Below are positions 9,171-17,313 of a DNA stretch of 64,000 nt, piece after piece. Under the pieces are notes generated by a model, which saw only the letters and a list, made by a program, of their open reading frames with translations, was not told where the DNA came from and did not search any database. This DNA comes from Merdivicinus sp050943495 (GTDB lineage Bacteria; Bacillota; Clostridia; Oscillospirales; Ruminococcaceae). A program made the translations under genes and the position numbers. How positions within the stretch are numbered: position 1 is the first letter of the stretch; each line of letters opens with the position of its first letter. Location of the stretch: NCBI GenBank assembly GCA_050943495.1, contig JBMNPH010000006.1, positions 62,001 through 126,000 of the forward strand, in the 5' to 3' direction.

Positions 9171-9206
9171 AAAGCAGCGGCAGAGAAGATTCTCTGCCGC
9201 TGCTTT
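9171..9206. terminator. Bidirectional terminator between araC and spoVAE
   Basis: A perfect 16-bp stem (9171-9186 with 9191-9206) with a four-base loop is flanked by an A tract on the left and T residues on the right. It serves both convergent transcripts and reaches the spoVAE stop codon. Confidence 0.9.
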
Positions 9207-9574
9207 TATGACTTATCTCGCGGGTGGGAGAGCAAGGCTGCTACCAATCCAAAAACAATCGCCGCTGTAATTCCTCCTGCCGACGCTGTAAGGCCTCCAG
9301 TCAGTACCCCTGCCAGACCATCGGCTTCAACAGCCTCCCGTACCCCTTTGGCTAAAGCCGCGCCGAATCCTGTCAGCGGTACGGTCGCACCTGCCCCAGC
9401 AAATTCGATCAGCGGTTGGTAAATTCCCACTCCGCCCAGAATGACTCCCAATACAACATAGGAAACCAATATTCGCGCTGGCGTCAGTTTGGTGCGGTCG
9501 ATCAGAATCTGCCCCAATGCACAGATTGCCCCGCCTACCAAAAAGGCTTTGGCATATTCCCAGAATACTTCCAT
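9206..9574 (-). CDS. spoVAE: Stage V sporulation protein AE (SpoVAE, SpoVAEb type)
   Basis: A 122-residue hydrophobic protein with about four membrane segments and the family segment MEVFWEYAKAFLVGGAICAL at the N terminus, plus GAGATVPLTGFG in the middle. It is part of the inner spore-membrane channel that moves dipicolinic acid and Ca2+ into the forespore and out at germination. The ATG at 9574 overlaps the spoVAD stop as TGATG; a longer open frame upstream is spoVAD antiframe and has no merit. Confidence 0.93.
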   Translation of the reverse strand: MEVFWEYAKAFLVGGAICALGQILIDRTKLTPARILVSYVVLGVILGGVGIYQPLIEFAGAGATVPLTGFGAALAKGVREAVEADGLAGVLTGGLTASAGGITAAIVFGLVAALLSHPRDKS

Positions 9575-10602
9575 CAGCAATCCGCCTCCCCTCTGGTGTG
9601 GCTGATGTGTATTAGATGTGCTATGCCTGGGATGCTTTCCCCTTGCTGTACCAAGGTCGGTGACATCAGCGCACCGGTCGCAACAAACAGCACATCTTTC
9701 CATTCGCCACTTGCGATCCGCGGCAGAATGTGCGCACACAATACCGACGCCGAACAACCGCATCCGGATCCTCCAGCATGAACATCTTGCGTGTCACGAT
9801 CAAATAGTAACAGTCCACAATCTGCATGCTGCGCCGATATATGAATTTTTTCTCGCTCTAACAGTTCCAACATCAAATCGCTTCCCACACGTCCTAGATC
9901 TCCTGTGAAAATCCGGTCAAATTTTTCCGGCTTCATCCCGGTATCTTTTAAAAATCCTGCTATGGTCGATGCCGCTGCTGGTGCCATTGCTGCCCCCATA
10001 TTAGCCGCGTCTGTGATTCCAAGGTCGACAATGGTTCCAATACTTACCTGTCGGATATAGGGTGCAGCCGCGGATTTTCCAACTACAACCGCTCCCGCTG
10101 CAGTTGCAGTCCACTGTGCGGTAGGCGTTCGTTGCCCTCCATATTCTAGAGGAAACCGGAACTGACGTTCTGCTGAACAAAAATGGGAGGAGGTCGTTGC
10201 CGCTGTCCGGTTCGAAATTCCTCCTTCTATAAATAACGACGCCATTGCCAGACTCTCTGCCATGGTGGAACATGCACCATACATTCCAAGAAATGGAATA
10301 CCCAATTCCCGCAGCCCATAAGTGGATCCAACACACTGATTTAGAAGATCTCCTGCAAAAATAATATCCACCTCTGAAGGTGCAACTTTCGCTTTCGACA
10401 AAGCTTGATCTACTGCATTCCGCTGCATTCGGCTCTCTGCTTTTTCCCATGTCGATTCCCCAAAAGAGGTATCTGGATTGATTATATCAAATTCTGCTGC
10501 TAGTGGGCCTTCTCCTTCCTTTTTTCCACCGACTGCTGCCCAGCCTTCTATGCTCGGACAGCTTTCCAGTAAAATTGTATTCCGACTGAATCGCTTGGCC
10601 AT
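9574..10602 (-). CDS. spoVAD: Stage V sporulation protein AD
   Basis: This 342-residue protein has the thiolase-like fold of SpoVAD, the subunit of the SpoVA channel that binds dipicolinic acid on the outer face of the spore inner membrane. It shows the conserved DIIFAGDLLNQC and YGACSTMAESLA segments, the latter at the position of the thiolase nucleophile. Length matches the family. It lies between spoVAC and spoVAE and overlaps the latter by a single TGATG junction, so translation is coupled. Confidence 0.95.
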   Translation of the reverse strand: MAKRFSRNTILLESCPSIEGWAAVGGKKEGEGPLAAEFDIINPDTSFGESTWEKAESRMQRNAVDQALSKAKVAPSEVDIIFAGDLLNQCVGSTYGLRELGIPFLGMYGACSTMAESLAMASLFIEGGISNRTAATTSSHFCSAERQFRFPLEYGGQRTPTAQWTATAAGAVVVGKSAAAPYIRQVSIGTIVDLGITDAANMGAAMAPAAASTIAGFLKDTGMKPEKFDRIFTGDLGRVGSDLMLELLEREKIHISAQHADCGLLLFDRDTQDVHAGGSGCGCSASVLCAHILPRIASGEWKDVLFVATGALMSPTLVQQGESIPGIAHLIHISHTRGEADC

Positions 10603-10619
10603 CCCAGCTTCCCCCCTTT

Positions 10620-11060
10620 TTAACGGAATAAATAGTATAGTATTCCATAAATGCAGGAGGCACCGATTCCATACACGATCACCGGTCCTGCAATCGAGAA
10701 TAACTTTGCTCCAATTCCCAGAATTAATCCTTCACTTTTAAACTCCAGTGCGGGTGCAGCTACCGAATTTGCAAATCCTGTGATTGGAACTAGGGTACCA
10801 GCCCCCGCGTGCTTCGCAAGATTGTCATACACATTCAATGCAGTTGCCAATACACTGAGAAAAATCAATGTTACAGATACCGTCATGGATGCAATCTTTT
10901 CATCCATTCCCGCCATCAGATATAAATTCAGCAGCAGTTGGCCAAATGTACAGATCCCTCCACCCACTAGAAAGGCCATCGGGATCGTTTTCCAGCTTTT
11001 CGTTCCGGGAGATGCTTCTTTTGCTAGTTTCCCATACTCTTCTTTCGTCATCCGCTTCAT
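10620..11060 (-). CDS. spoVAC: Stage V sporulation protein AC
   Basis: A 146-residue membrane protein with about four to five hydrophobic segments and the GAGTLVPITGFANSV motif shared with SpoVAE. SpoVAC acts as the mechanosensitive part of the dipicolinate channel in Bacillus. It is the first gene of the operon; AGAAGGG precedes the ATG and a sigma-G-like promoter lies about 40 bases upstream. Only AC, AD and AE are present, which is the reduced set common in Clostridia. Confidence 0.95.
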   Translation of the reverse strand: MKRMTKEEYGKLAKEASPGTKSWKTIPMAFLVGGGICTFGQLLLNLYLMAGMDEKIASMTVSVTLIFLSVLATALNVYDNLAKHAGAGTLVPITGFANSVAAPALEFKSEGLILGIGAKLFSIAGPVIVYGIGASCIYGILYYLFR

Positions 11061-11100
11061 TTTTTTCTTTCCCTTCTGCCATCTTATGGCGTTTTACCGC

Positions 11101-11130
11101 TAGTTTTCCCTCCATTACTTCTTTTATTCA
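11101..11130 (-). promoter_or_regulatory. Sigma-G-like promoter for spoVACDE
   Basis: On the minus strand TGAATA (11130-11125) and AAAACTA (11107-11101) are separated by 17 bases. The first matches the sigma-G -35 element and the second matches five of seven bases of the -10 element CATACTA. spoVA operons are known sigma-G targets. Confidence 0.6.
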
Positions 11131-11139
11131 TGAAAATGA

Positions 11140-11168
11140 TTGACAGCATAAATTTTATATTATATGAT
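11140..11168 (+). promoter_or_regulatory. Sigma-A promoter of the sulfatase gene
   Basis: TTGACA (11140-11145) and TATGAT (11163-11168) are exactly 17 bases apart, and the sulfatase start follows 39 bases after the -10. Confidence 0.8.
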
Positions 11169-11207
11169 TAGTTATAGTGATTTTACAAACTTTAAAGGAG
11201 TTTTTTT

Positions 11208-12533
11208 ATGAAAAAACCAAATATTTTGTTTTTGATGTGTGATGAACATCGTGCGGATTTGACTGGGTATGCGGGTAATAAAATCATCCGTACCCCCAAT
11301 TTGGATCGGTTGGCAGAAACAGGTGTGGTATTTCAAAATGCCTATACCCCTGCACCGATTTGTGTCCCCGCAAGACAATGTATGATGGCCGGACAATACC
11401 CAAAAACTTGCCATTGCGAAATCTGGAAGGATCTGGAACCTGGGTATATGACTTTTGCCAGACAATTTTCACGTTACGCTTACAATACAACTGCCTGTGG
11501 AAAACTCCATCATCTCGGTGAGGATCAGATGCAGGGGTGGACTACTAGAATCGGTATGGAAGCGCATGTGGCACCCAAAAATATTGAGAACAAAGATCAG
11601 GAATCTTTTGATCGATATGCACGTCCATTTGCTGACTATAAATGGGATCAGGTTAAGGAAATTAAAAGGGCAACGATCGGATACGGAGAACCTAGAGATG
11701 GGGACGATTATGCTGTCGACGGCGCAATCCGTTACATTAAACGCTATTATAACGATCCTTGGCATGATCGTGAAATGGTGAATACCCCTTTGATGCTGAA
11801 AGTCAGCCTTTTGAAGCCTCATTATCCTTATACGGCCGATGAGGACCTCTTTATGTACTATCTCAATCGTGTGGAACCATATTATGAGGATGCTACCTTC
11901 GATCATCCCGCTTTGCAGCTGCATCGCGTCAGACCCGATATTGACGTTTCAAAACGGGAAATACGGCGTGCTACTGCCGTTTACTATGCTATGGTGGAGG
12001 AAAGCGATAGGCAGTTTGGAAAAATTATGCAGACGTTGGAAGAGGTCGGTCAGAATCTCGACGACTGGATCATTGTCTATACAGCCGACCACGGCGAAAT
12101 GCTGGGACAGCATGGCTTATGGGAAAAACAGAAATTTTATGAGGGAAGCGTAAGGGTTCCGCTCATTATTCGCTGGCCTAAATATTTCCAACATCGCGTC
12201 GTAAAAGAAAATGTGAACCTTTGCGACTTATTCGCCACCCTTTGCGAGATGGCCGATATCCCTACCCCGGATGGCCTTGATAGCCGCAGCTTGGTCCCGC
12301 TTATGAAGGGCGATAATAGCGAATGGGTGAATGAAACGTTTTCTCAGTTTGAGGGACGGCATTTTATGATGAAATGGAATGACATCAAATACCAATATTA
12401 CGGTAAGGATTTGCCGGAAATGCTGTTTGACTTAAAGAAGAATCCCGGTGAAACAATTGATTATATCAATGATCCCGAATATGCTGATATTGTTCAGATG
12501 TGCCGGAAAAGAAGAGAGGAAATGGGATATTAA
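11208..12533 (+). CDS. Sulfatase (Cys-type, alkaline phosphatase superfamily)
   Basis: This 441-residue protein starts with the metal-site motif NILFLMCDEHRAD and carries the formylglycine site CVPAR at Cys52-Arg56. It also has the GKLHHLG and TADHGEMLGQHGLWEK metal and substrate motifs. It would hydrolyse a sulfate ester on a carbohydrate or related compound. No signal peptide is seen, so it is probably cytoplasmic and acts on an imported substrate. The Cys type needs a radical-SAM maturase, which is not in this window. It stands alone, with its own promoter and terminator. AAAGGAG precedes the start. Confidence 0.88.
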   Translation: MKKPNILFLMCDEHRADLTGYAGNKIIRTPNLDRLAETGVVFQNAYTPAPICVPARQCMMAGQYPKTCHCEIWKDLEPGYMTFARQFSRYAYNTTACGKLHHLGEDQMQGWTTRIGMEAHVAPKNIENKDQESFDRYARPFADYKWDQVKEIKRATIGYGEPRDGDDYAVDGAIRYIKRYYNDPWHDREMVNTPLMLKVSLLKPHYPYTADEDLFMYYLNRVEPYYEDATFDHPALQLHRVRPDIDVSKREIRRATAVYYAMVEESDRQFGKIMQTLEEVGQNLDDWIIVYTADHGEMLGQHGLWEKQKFYEGSVRVPLIIRWPKYFQHRVVKENVNLCDLFATLCEMADIPTPDGLDSRSLVPLMKGDNSEWVNETFSQFEGRHFMMKWNDIKYQYYGKDLPEMLFDLKKNPGETIDYINDPEYADIVQMCRKRREEMGY

Positions 12534-12570
12534 CTGCCTTATGATCTCAGGATCTGTCTTCTTCGCTAAA

Positions 12571-12616
12571 AAAGGCTACCCCTTCCACAAAACGGAGGAG
12601 TAGCCTTTCGTTTTTT
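12571..12616. terminator. Bidirectional terminator
   Basis: AAAGGCTAC at 12571 pairs with GTAGCCTTT ending at 12608 around a mostly paired CCCTTCC/GGAGGA core, followed by a six-base T run. It lies between the convergent sulfatase and CoA-disulfide reductase genes. Confidence 0.8.
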
Positions 12617-12621
12617 ATGCT

Positions 12622-14310
12622 TTATTTTTTCGGCATTCCGATGCAATCGGTCGGAGATGGTGCTTCATATAGTTCTTTTGCTGCTGCATAAGTTTTGTAT
12701 CCGCCGCTCAGATTCCACACATCATAACCGTGTTGACTTAGGATTCGACTTGCAATATGTCCACGTAATCCTACCATGCAGAATTCGTAGACGGGTTTCT
12801 CTTTCGGAATTTCATCCAAACGGTTCCGCAACTCATCCACGGGGATATTGATTGCCCCTGGGATGCTTCCCAATGCGTACTCCTGTGGTGTGCGCACATC
12901 TAACAGCGTTACGTTCTCCAGGTTTAATCCCGCTATCTCTTCACAATAGAAGACTTTCATATCCCCACGCAGGATATTCGCCGCTGTGAATCCCGCCATA
13001 TTGACCGGATCCTTCGCCGAAGAGTAAGGGGGTGCATAGCACAGTTCCAGATCTTCCAGATCATACACACTGCCGCCCAGCCGAATGACTGCTGCAATGA
13101 CATCAATCCGCTTATCAACGCCTTCTTCTCCGACACACTGAGCGCCTAAAACTTTTCCATCCGACGCAAACAGCAGTTTGAGAGACATCGGCTTGCCGCC
13201 CGGATAATATCCCGCATGGCTCGCCGGATGCACATATGTCTTGTGATACGGCATCTCCGCTGCTTTCAGCTGTTTTTCATTCAACCCGGTCGAAGCCGCA
13301 GTTATCTCAAATACTTTCAGAACTGAGCTGCCCTGTACGATCGGCTTATGTGACGGAGTACGTCCCAGAACACTTTCTGCCACAGCTCGTCCCTGCCGGT
13401 TTGCGGGACCCGCCAATGGAAGCAAGGTCTCTTGTCCGCTCAGTCGATTCTGTACCGATATGGCATCGCCTACCGCATAGATGTCCGGATCCGATGTCTG
13501 ATACCGTTCGTTGACCGCAATCGACTTGCCGATCCCCAGCTTTAATCCTGCATCTTCCGCCAGACGGCTGTCCGGCTGTACGCCGATACTCAAAATGACC
13601 AGATCTGCGTCGATTCCTTCCCGATCCCGGATTTTAACCCGGAGTCCTTCTTCTGTAGGTTCAAAGCCTTCAACCGCTTCTCCCAGACGCAACGTAATTC
13701 CATGGCTGCGTAAGGTCTTCTGCACGATCGCCGCCATCTCCGCATCCAGAGGTGGCAGCACCTGCGGCAGATATTCCACCAGTGTTACCGACAGGCCGCG
13801 TTCTTTCAGATTTTCCGCCATCTCTACGCCAATAAATCCTCCGCCGACTACGACCGCTTGTTTTGCACCTTTTTCCCGGATATAATCATCGACTGCACAG
13901 GTATCCGGAACATTCCGGATCGTGAAAATGCCGGGCAGGTTCATCCCTTCCCATGCCGGTCTGCGTGGGGAGGCTCCTGGCGACAGAATCAGCTTGTCGT
14001 AACTTTCGGTATAGGTCTTTTCTGCTGTTCGAACCGTGACTTCCTTCTTCTGCCGGTCAATCGCTGTCACTTCACTGCCCGTTCGCACATCAATCCGAAA
14101 CCGTTTTTCCAACAGGGCAGGGCTTGTGACTAAAAGGCTGCTCCGTTCTGCAATTGTCCCACCGATATAATAGGGGAGACCACAGTTGGCATATGAGACA
14201 TACGGCCCTTTTTCAAATAAAATGATTTCCGCTTCTTCGTCCAACCGCCGCAGCCGTGTTGCTGCACTTGCACCGCCTGCTACGCCGCCTACAATCAATA
14301 CTTTCATCAT
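12622..14310 (-). CDS. CoA-disulfide reductase with C-terminal rhodanese domain
   Basis: The 562-residue protein has an N-terminal FAD motif (GGVAGGASAA), the single redox Cys43 in SYANCGLPYYIGG, an NAD(P) motif (VVVGGGFIGVEMAE) and, from about residue 460, a rhodanese domain with its own active Cys511 in CMVGLRGH. This is the CoADR-rhodanese family, which reduces CoA disulfide, CoA persulfide or polysulfide and helps in thiol or sulfur balance and oxygen defence. GAAGGA precedes the ATGATG start. It follows the PfkB kinase by 24 bases on the same strand. Confidence 0.9.
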   Translation of the reverse strand: MMKVLIVGGVAGGASAATRLRRLDEEAEIILFEKGPYVSYANCGLPYYIGGTIAERSSLLVTSPALLEKRFRIDVRTGSEVTAIDRQKKEVTVRTAEKTYTESYDKLILSPGASPRRPAWEGMNLPGIFTIRNVPDTCAVDDYIREKGAKQAVVVGGGFIGVEMAENLKERGLSVTLVEYLPQVLPPLDAEMAAIVQKTLRSHGITLRLGEAVEGFEPTEEGLRVKIRDREGIDADLVILSIGVQPDSRLAEDAGLKLGIGKSIAVNERYQTSDPDIYAVGDAISVQNRLSGQETLLPLAGPANRQGRAVAESVLGRTPSHKPIVQGSSVLKVFEITAASTGLNEKQLKAAEMPYHKTYVHPASHAGYYPGGKPMSLKLLFASDGKVLGAQCVGEEGVDKRIDVIAAVIRLGGSVYDLEDLELCYAPPYSSAKDPVNMAGFTAANILRGDMKVFYCEEIAGLNLENVTLLDVRTPQEYALGSIPGAINIPVDELRNRLDEIPKEKPVYEFCMVGLRGHIASRILSQHGYDVWNLSGGYKTYAAAKELYEAPSPTDCIGMPKK

Positions 14311-14334
14311 TTCATCCTTCTTTCTGTTTTTTAT

Positions 14335-15249
14335 TTACTTTTGGGGTCTATTCGACCCTGCTTTTTTAAGAAAATCTGCCACTTCTGCTGCCGTTGGGAT
14401 AGAAGGGGAGGCGCCTTCTCGCGTTACGGCGATCGCTGATGCCGCACTTGCAATCCGCAAGGCTTCTCCGGCATTTTTTCCATTCCCTACGGCTGTTAGA
14501 AAATATCCCGTGAACGTATCGCCTGCCGCCGTTGTATCCACCGCCTTTACTGGGAAGATTTTCTGTTTCCATTCTTTCTCACCGTCCCAGCAAAGAGCCC
14601 CATCACTTCCGAGTGTCAATACAATCTTTGCCTGCGGATATCGCTTTCGCATACTTGCTAAAATTTCTTCCGCATTTCCGCTTTCGCCTAATGCAGAGCC
14701 TTCTACCTCATTCAACAGAAAATACTCCACTTTATCCAACGGAAGCTGATCCATTCCTTCGGTGATGGGGGAGGGATTGAACGCAATATGCATTCCTTTT
14801 TTGGATCCTTCTTCCATGATTTCCGCAACACCATTGGTTTCATTTTGAAGCAAAAGCCAATCGCCTTCTTCGCATTCTGCCAGCGTTTCCCGGATTTGAT
14901 CAACGGTGATCCGCCGGTTTGCACCTCCATACAGCAGAATGCAATTTTGTCCTTTTTCATCAACTTGAATGATTGCATGTCCGCTCCGTTCTCCGCTAAT
15001 TGTGAGCAGCGCCTTCGTTTCAACGCCCGCTGCTTCCAACCCCTTTCGGAGAATCTCTCCGTCATTTCCTATACATCCCGCATGTATAACATCCGCGCCC
15101 GCCCGTTTCAACGCGATGGACTGGTTTAATCCCTTTCCGCCCAGAAACGTCTGCATCCCATTGGATGACAGAGTTTCCCCCGGCCTTACAAAGTGATTGA
15201 CTGCATAGACAAAATCCAGATTTAACGACCCGAAATTGATGACCCGCAT
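14335..15249 (-). CDS. rbsK: Ribokinase-like PfkB family sugar kinase
   Basis: This 304-residue kinase has the two PfkB signatures: GGKGLNQSIALKRAGADV near residue 35 and DTTAAGDTFTGYF near 247, with the catalytic Asp in AAGD. Length and the ribokinase-like N terminus (INFGSLNLDFVYAVNHFVRPGET) favour ribokinase, but no ribose transporter is nearby, so another pentose or nucleoside sugar is possible. GGAGGGAATTC precedes the ATG, and a TTGTAA-17-TATAAT promoter lies upstream. It is the first gene of a unit with the CoA-disulfide reductase. Confidence 0.82.
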   Translation of the reverse strand: MRVINFGSLNLDFVYAVNHFVRPGETLSSNGMQTFLGGKGLNQSIALKRAGADVIHAGCIGNDGEILRKGLEAAGVETKALLTISGERSGHAIIQVDEKGQNCILLYGGANRRITVDQIRETLAECEEGDWLLLQNETNGVAEIMEEGSKKGMHIAFNPSPITEGMDQLPLDKVEYFLLNEVEGSALGESGNAEEILASMRKRYPQAKIVLTLGSDGALCWDGEKEWKQKIFPVKAVDTTAAGDTFTGYFLTAVGNGKNAGEALRIASAASAIAVTREGASPSIPTAAEVADFLKKAGSNRPQK

Positions 15250-15272
15250 AAGAATTCCCTCCTTTATTTGTT

Positions 15273-15301
15273 ATTATACGTTTCTTTTCACTGAATTACA
15301 A
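15273..15301 (-). promoter_or_regulatory. Sigma-A promoter of the rbsK-like/CoA-disulfide reductase unit
   Basis: On the minus strand TTGTAA (15301-15296) and TATAAT (15278-15273) are 17 bases apart, 24 bases before the kinase start. Confidence 0.75.
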
Positions 15302-15359
15302 GACTATTTTGGTATCTTTTTTCTTTTGTGTAAAAATCCAGTAAAATCTGTAAAAAGTG

Positions 15360-15388
15360 TGTACAATTCAAGAATGCCATGTTATAAT
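15360..15388 (+). promoter_or_regulatory. Extended -10 promoter of the Na/Pi symporter gene
   Basis: TGTACA (15360-15365) and TATAAT (15383-15388) are 17 bases apart, and the -10 is preceded by TGT as an extended -10 element. Confidence 0.7.
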
Positions 15389-15438
15389 TTATTTAAGTAT
15401 GATTTTGTCTGATTACGTTTGATTTTAGGAGGAAGGTC

Positions 15439-17259
15439 ATGAGTATCTTCAATTTCGTCAGCCTCGGCGGTGGACTTGCTCTTTTCTTATTTGGTATGAG
15501 TATCCTCGCCAGCGGTATGGAGAAAGTCTCCAATGGTAAGGCCGAAAAAGCTCTCGAACGCCTGACCGGAAATATTTTCTTCAGCGTCCTGCTCGGTGCC
15601 GGCGTTACCGCTATCGTCCAAAGTTCTTCCCTTACTACCGTCGTCGTAGTCGGTATGGTGAATGCTGGTATCCTGAAGCTTCAGAATGCAGTGGGTGTTA
15701 TTATGGGTGCCAATATTGGTACTACCATTACCGGCCAGATCCTGCGCCTCGGCGATCTCGAAAACAATCCTAACGCCGGTCTTATTATGCAGATTGTCAA
15801 ACCCAGTACCCTCGCACCATTGGTCGCTATCGTCGGTATTATTCTGCTGCTCTCCGCTGGAAAAAAGGAGATGAAAAAGCTCGTCGGTGAAACCTGTCTC
15901 GGATTCGGAGTCCTGTTTCAGGGAATGTTTGCGATGGAAGCTGCAATGGAACCTCTCCAACATTCCGAAACATTCCGCACCATCTTTGCTTCCCTCCAAA
16001 ATCCTCTCCTTGGCGTACTCGCTGGTGCATTAGTAACCGGTATTATTCAGAGTTCTTCTGCTTCTATCGGTATTTTACAGGCACTTTCTTCGACCGGTGC
16101 CATTACCTGTTCCGCTGCCTTCCCTATCATTATGGGACAGAATATCGGAACCTGTGTGACCTCCCTCCTCTCCAGTATCGGTGCCAGCAAAAATGCAAAA
16201 CGTGCTGCCATGGTTCATCTGTACTTTAATTTAATTGGTACAGCTCTCTTTCTGATCGGCGTTTATGGTATCAATGCCGCAATTGGTGGCTTTTCGTTCT
16301 GGGATGCCCCCATTGACAAGGGTGGCATTGCCAATTTCCATACACTTTTCAACGTTGTCGCTACTATTATTCTTTTGCCTTTTTATAAGGCTCTCGCTCA
16401 TCTTGCAGAACTTACCATTCGTGAAAAACCACAGGTTATCACTTCTGCCAAACCGGCCGCTATTTCTGCTTCTTCCAAGGAGGTTTTGGATGAACGTTTC
16501 CTTTCTGCACCGGCACTTGCAATCGAACAGAGCTCTTTCGTCCTTCAGGATATGGCAAAACATGCACTAGAGAATTTTCGGGATTCCTATACCCTTTTCC
16601 GAAAATATGATCCCGATTTAGTCGAAACAATTCTGCAGAGAGAAGAAAAAATCGACAGCGCCGAAGACAGACTGAATAACTATCTGAATCGTGTTGCAGA
16701 GGGACAGCTTACCGATCCGGAACAAAAGGACGTTACCATGCTGACTCGTCTTGTCGTCGAATTTGAGCGAATCGGTGACTATGCCGTAAATCTTGTCGAG
16801 CGTGCGCAGGCCTTGCGTGAACAGAATGTCCGATTCAGCGAAAAGGCCCTTGATGAACTTGAAACCATCTGTTCTGCTGTCGAAAAGGCAATCGTTATGT
16901 CAATCGATGCCCTTCATTACAACGATTTGGTCCTCGCAGCAAAAATTGAACCCCTTGAGGAAACCGTCGATATTATGGAGGATGAACTCAAACTCCGCCA
17001 TATCCGCAGGCTTAAAAATGGACAATGTACCATCGATGCCGGTCTCGTTTTCCTTGAGATCCTTACCCATATCGAACGTATTTCCGACCACTGTTCCAAT
17101 GCTGCTGTCCTCCTTATTGCCCGCAGCAACGGCAGCAAAACTCTCAACCGTCATGAATATATCAAAAAGATTCATCAGGGTGAGACTGACGATTATCAGG
17201 AACAAATGCAGCAATATCTCGAGCAATATTACAAGGCTCTTCCAGCAGAAGATGCTTGA
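15439..17259 (+). CDS. Na/Pi cotransporter family protein with PhoU-like domain
   Basis: A 606-residue membrane protein with the duplicated NptA/PNaS core; each half carries a QSSS motif (AIVQSSSLTTVVVV near residue 60 and GIIQSSSASIGI near 200) that forms the sodium/phosphate site. From about residue 360 on it has a cytoplasmic PhoU-like helical domain. It probably imports phosphate with sodium or tunes phosphate balance. AGGAGGAAGG precedes the ATG and a strong terminator follows, so it is monocistronic. Confidence 0.92.
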   Translation: MSIFNFVSLGGGLALFLFGMSILASGMEKVSNGKAEKALERLTGNIFFSVLLGAGVTAIVQSSSLTTVVVVGMVNAGILKLQNAVGVIMGANIGTTITGQILRLGDLENNPNAGLIMQIVKPSTLAPLVAIVGIILLLSAGKKEMKKLVGETCLGFGVLFQGMFAMEAAMEPLQHSETFRTIFASLQNPLLGVLAGALVTGIIQSSSASIGILQALSSTGAITCSAAFPIIMGQNIGTCVTSLLSSIGASKNAKRAAMVHLYFNLIGTALFLIGVYGINAAIGGFSFWDAPIDKGGIANFHTLFNVVATIILLPFYKALAHLAELTIREKPQVITSAKPAAISASSKEVLDERFLSAPALAIEQSSFVLQDMAKHALENFRDSYTLFRKYDPDLVETILQREEKIDSAEDRLNNYLNRVAEGQLTDPEQKDVTMLTRLVVEFERIGDYAVNLVERAQALREQNVRFSEKALDELETICSAVEKAIVMSIDALHYNDLVLAAKIEPLEETVDIMEDELKLRHIRRLKNGQCTIDAGLVFLEILTHIERISDHCSNAAVLLIARSNGSKTLNRHEYIKKIHQGETDDYQEQMQQYLEQYYKALPAEDA

Positions 17260-17282
17260 ACCGCCTTTTCATAGAAAACAGA

Positions 17283-17313
17283 AATCCCCGTCTTTGGACG
17301 GGGATTCTTTTTT
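17283..17313 (+). terminator. Rho-independent terminator after the Na/Pi symporter
   Basis: A perfect 10-bp stem (17283-17292 with 17297-17306), a TTTG loop and a run of seven T. It may also help to end the convergent alpha-xylosidase transcript. Confidence 0.9.

Noticed and set aside
9575..9763. 63-residue N-terminal extension of SpoVAE
   Set aside because: It is the antiphase of the spoVAD end, Cys- and Arg-rich, and the TGATG junction with a family-type N terminus fixes the start at 9574.
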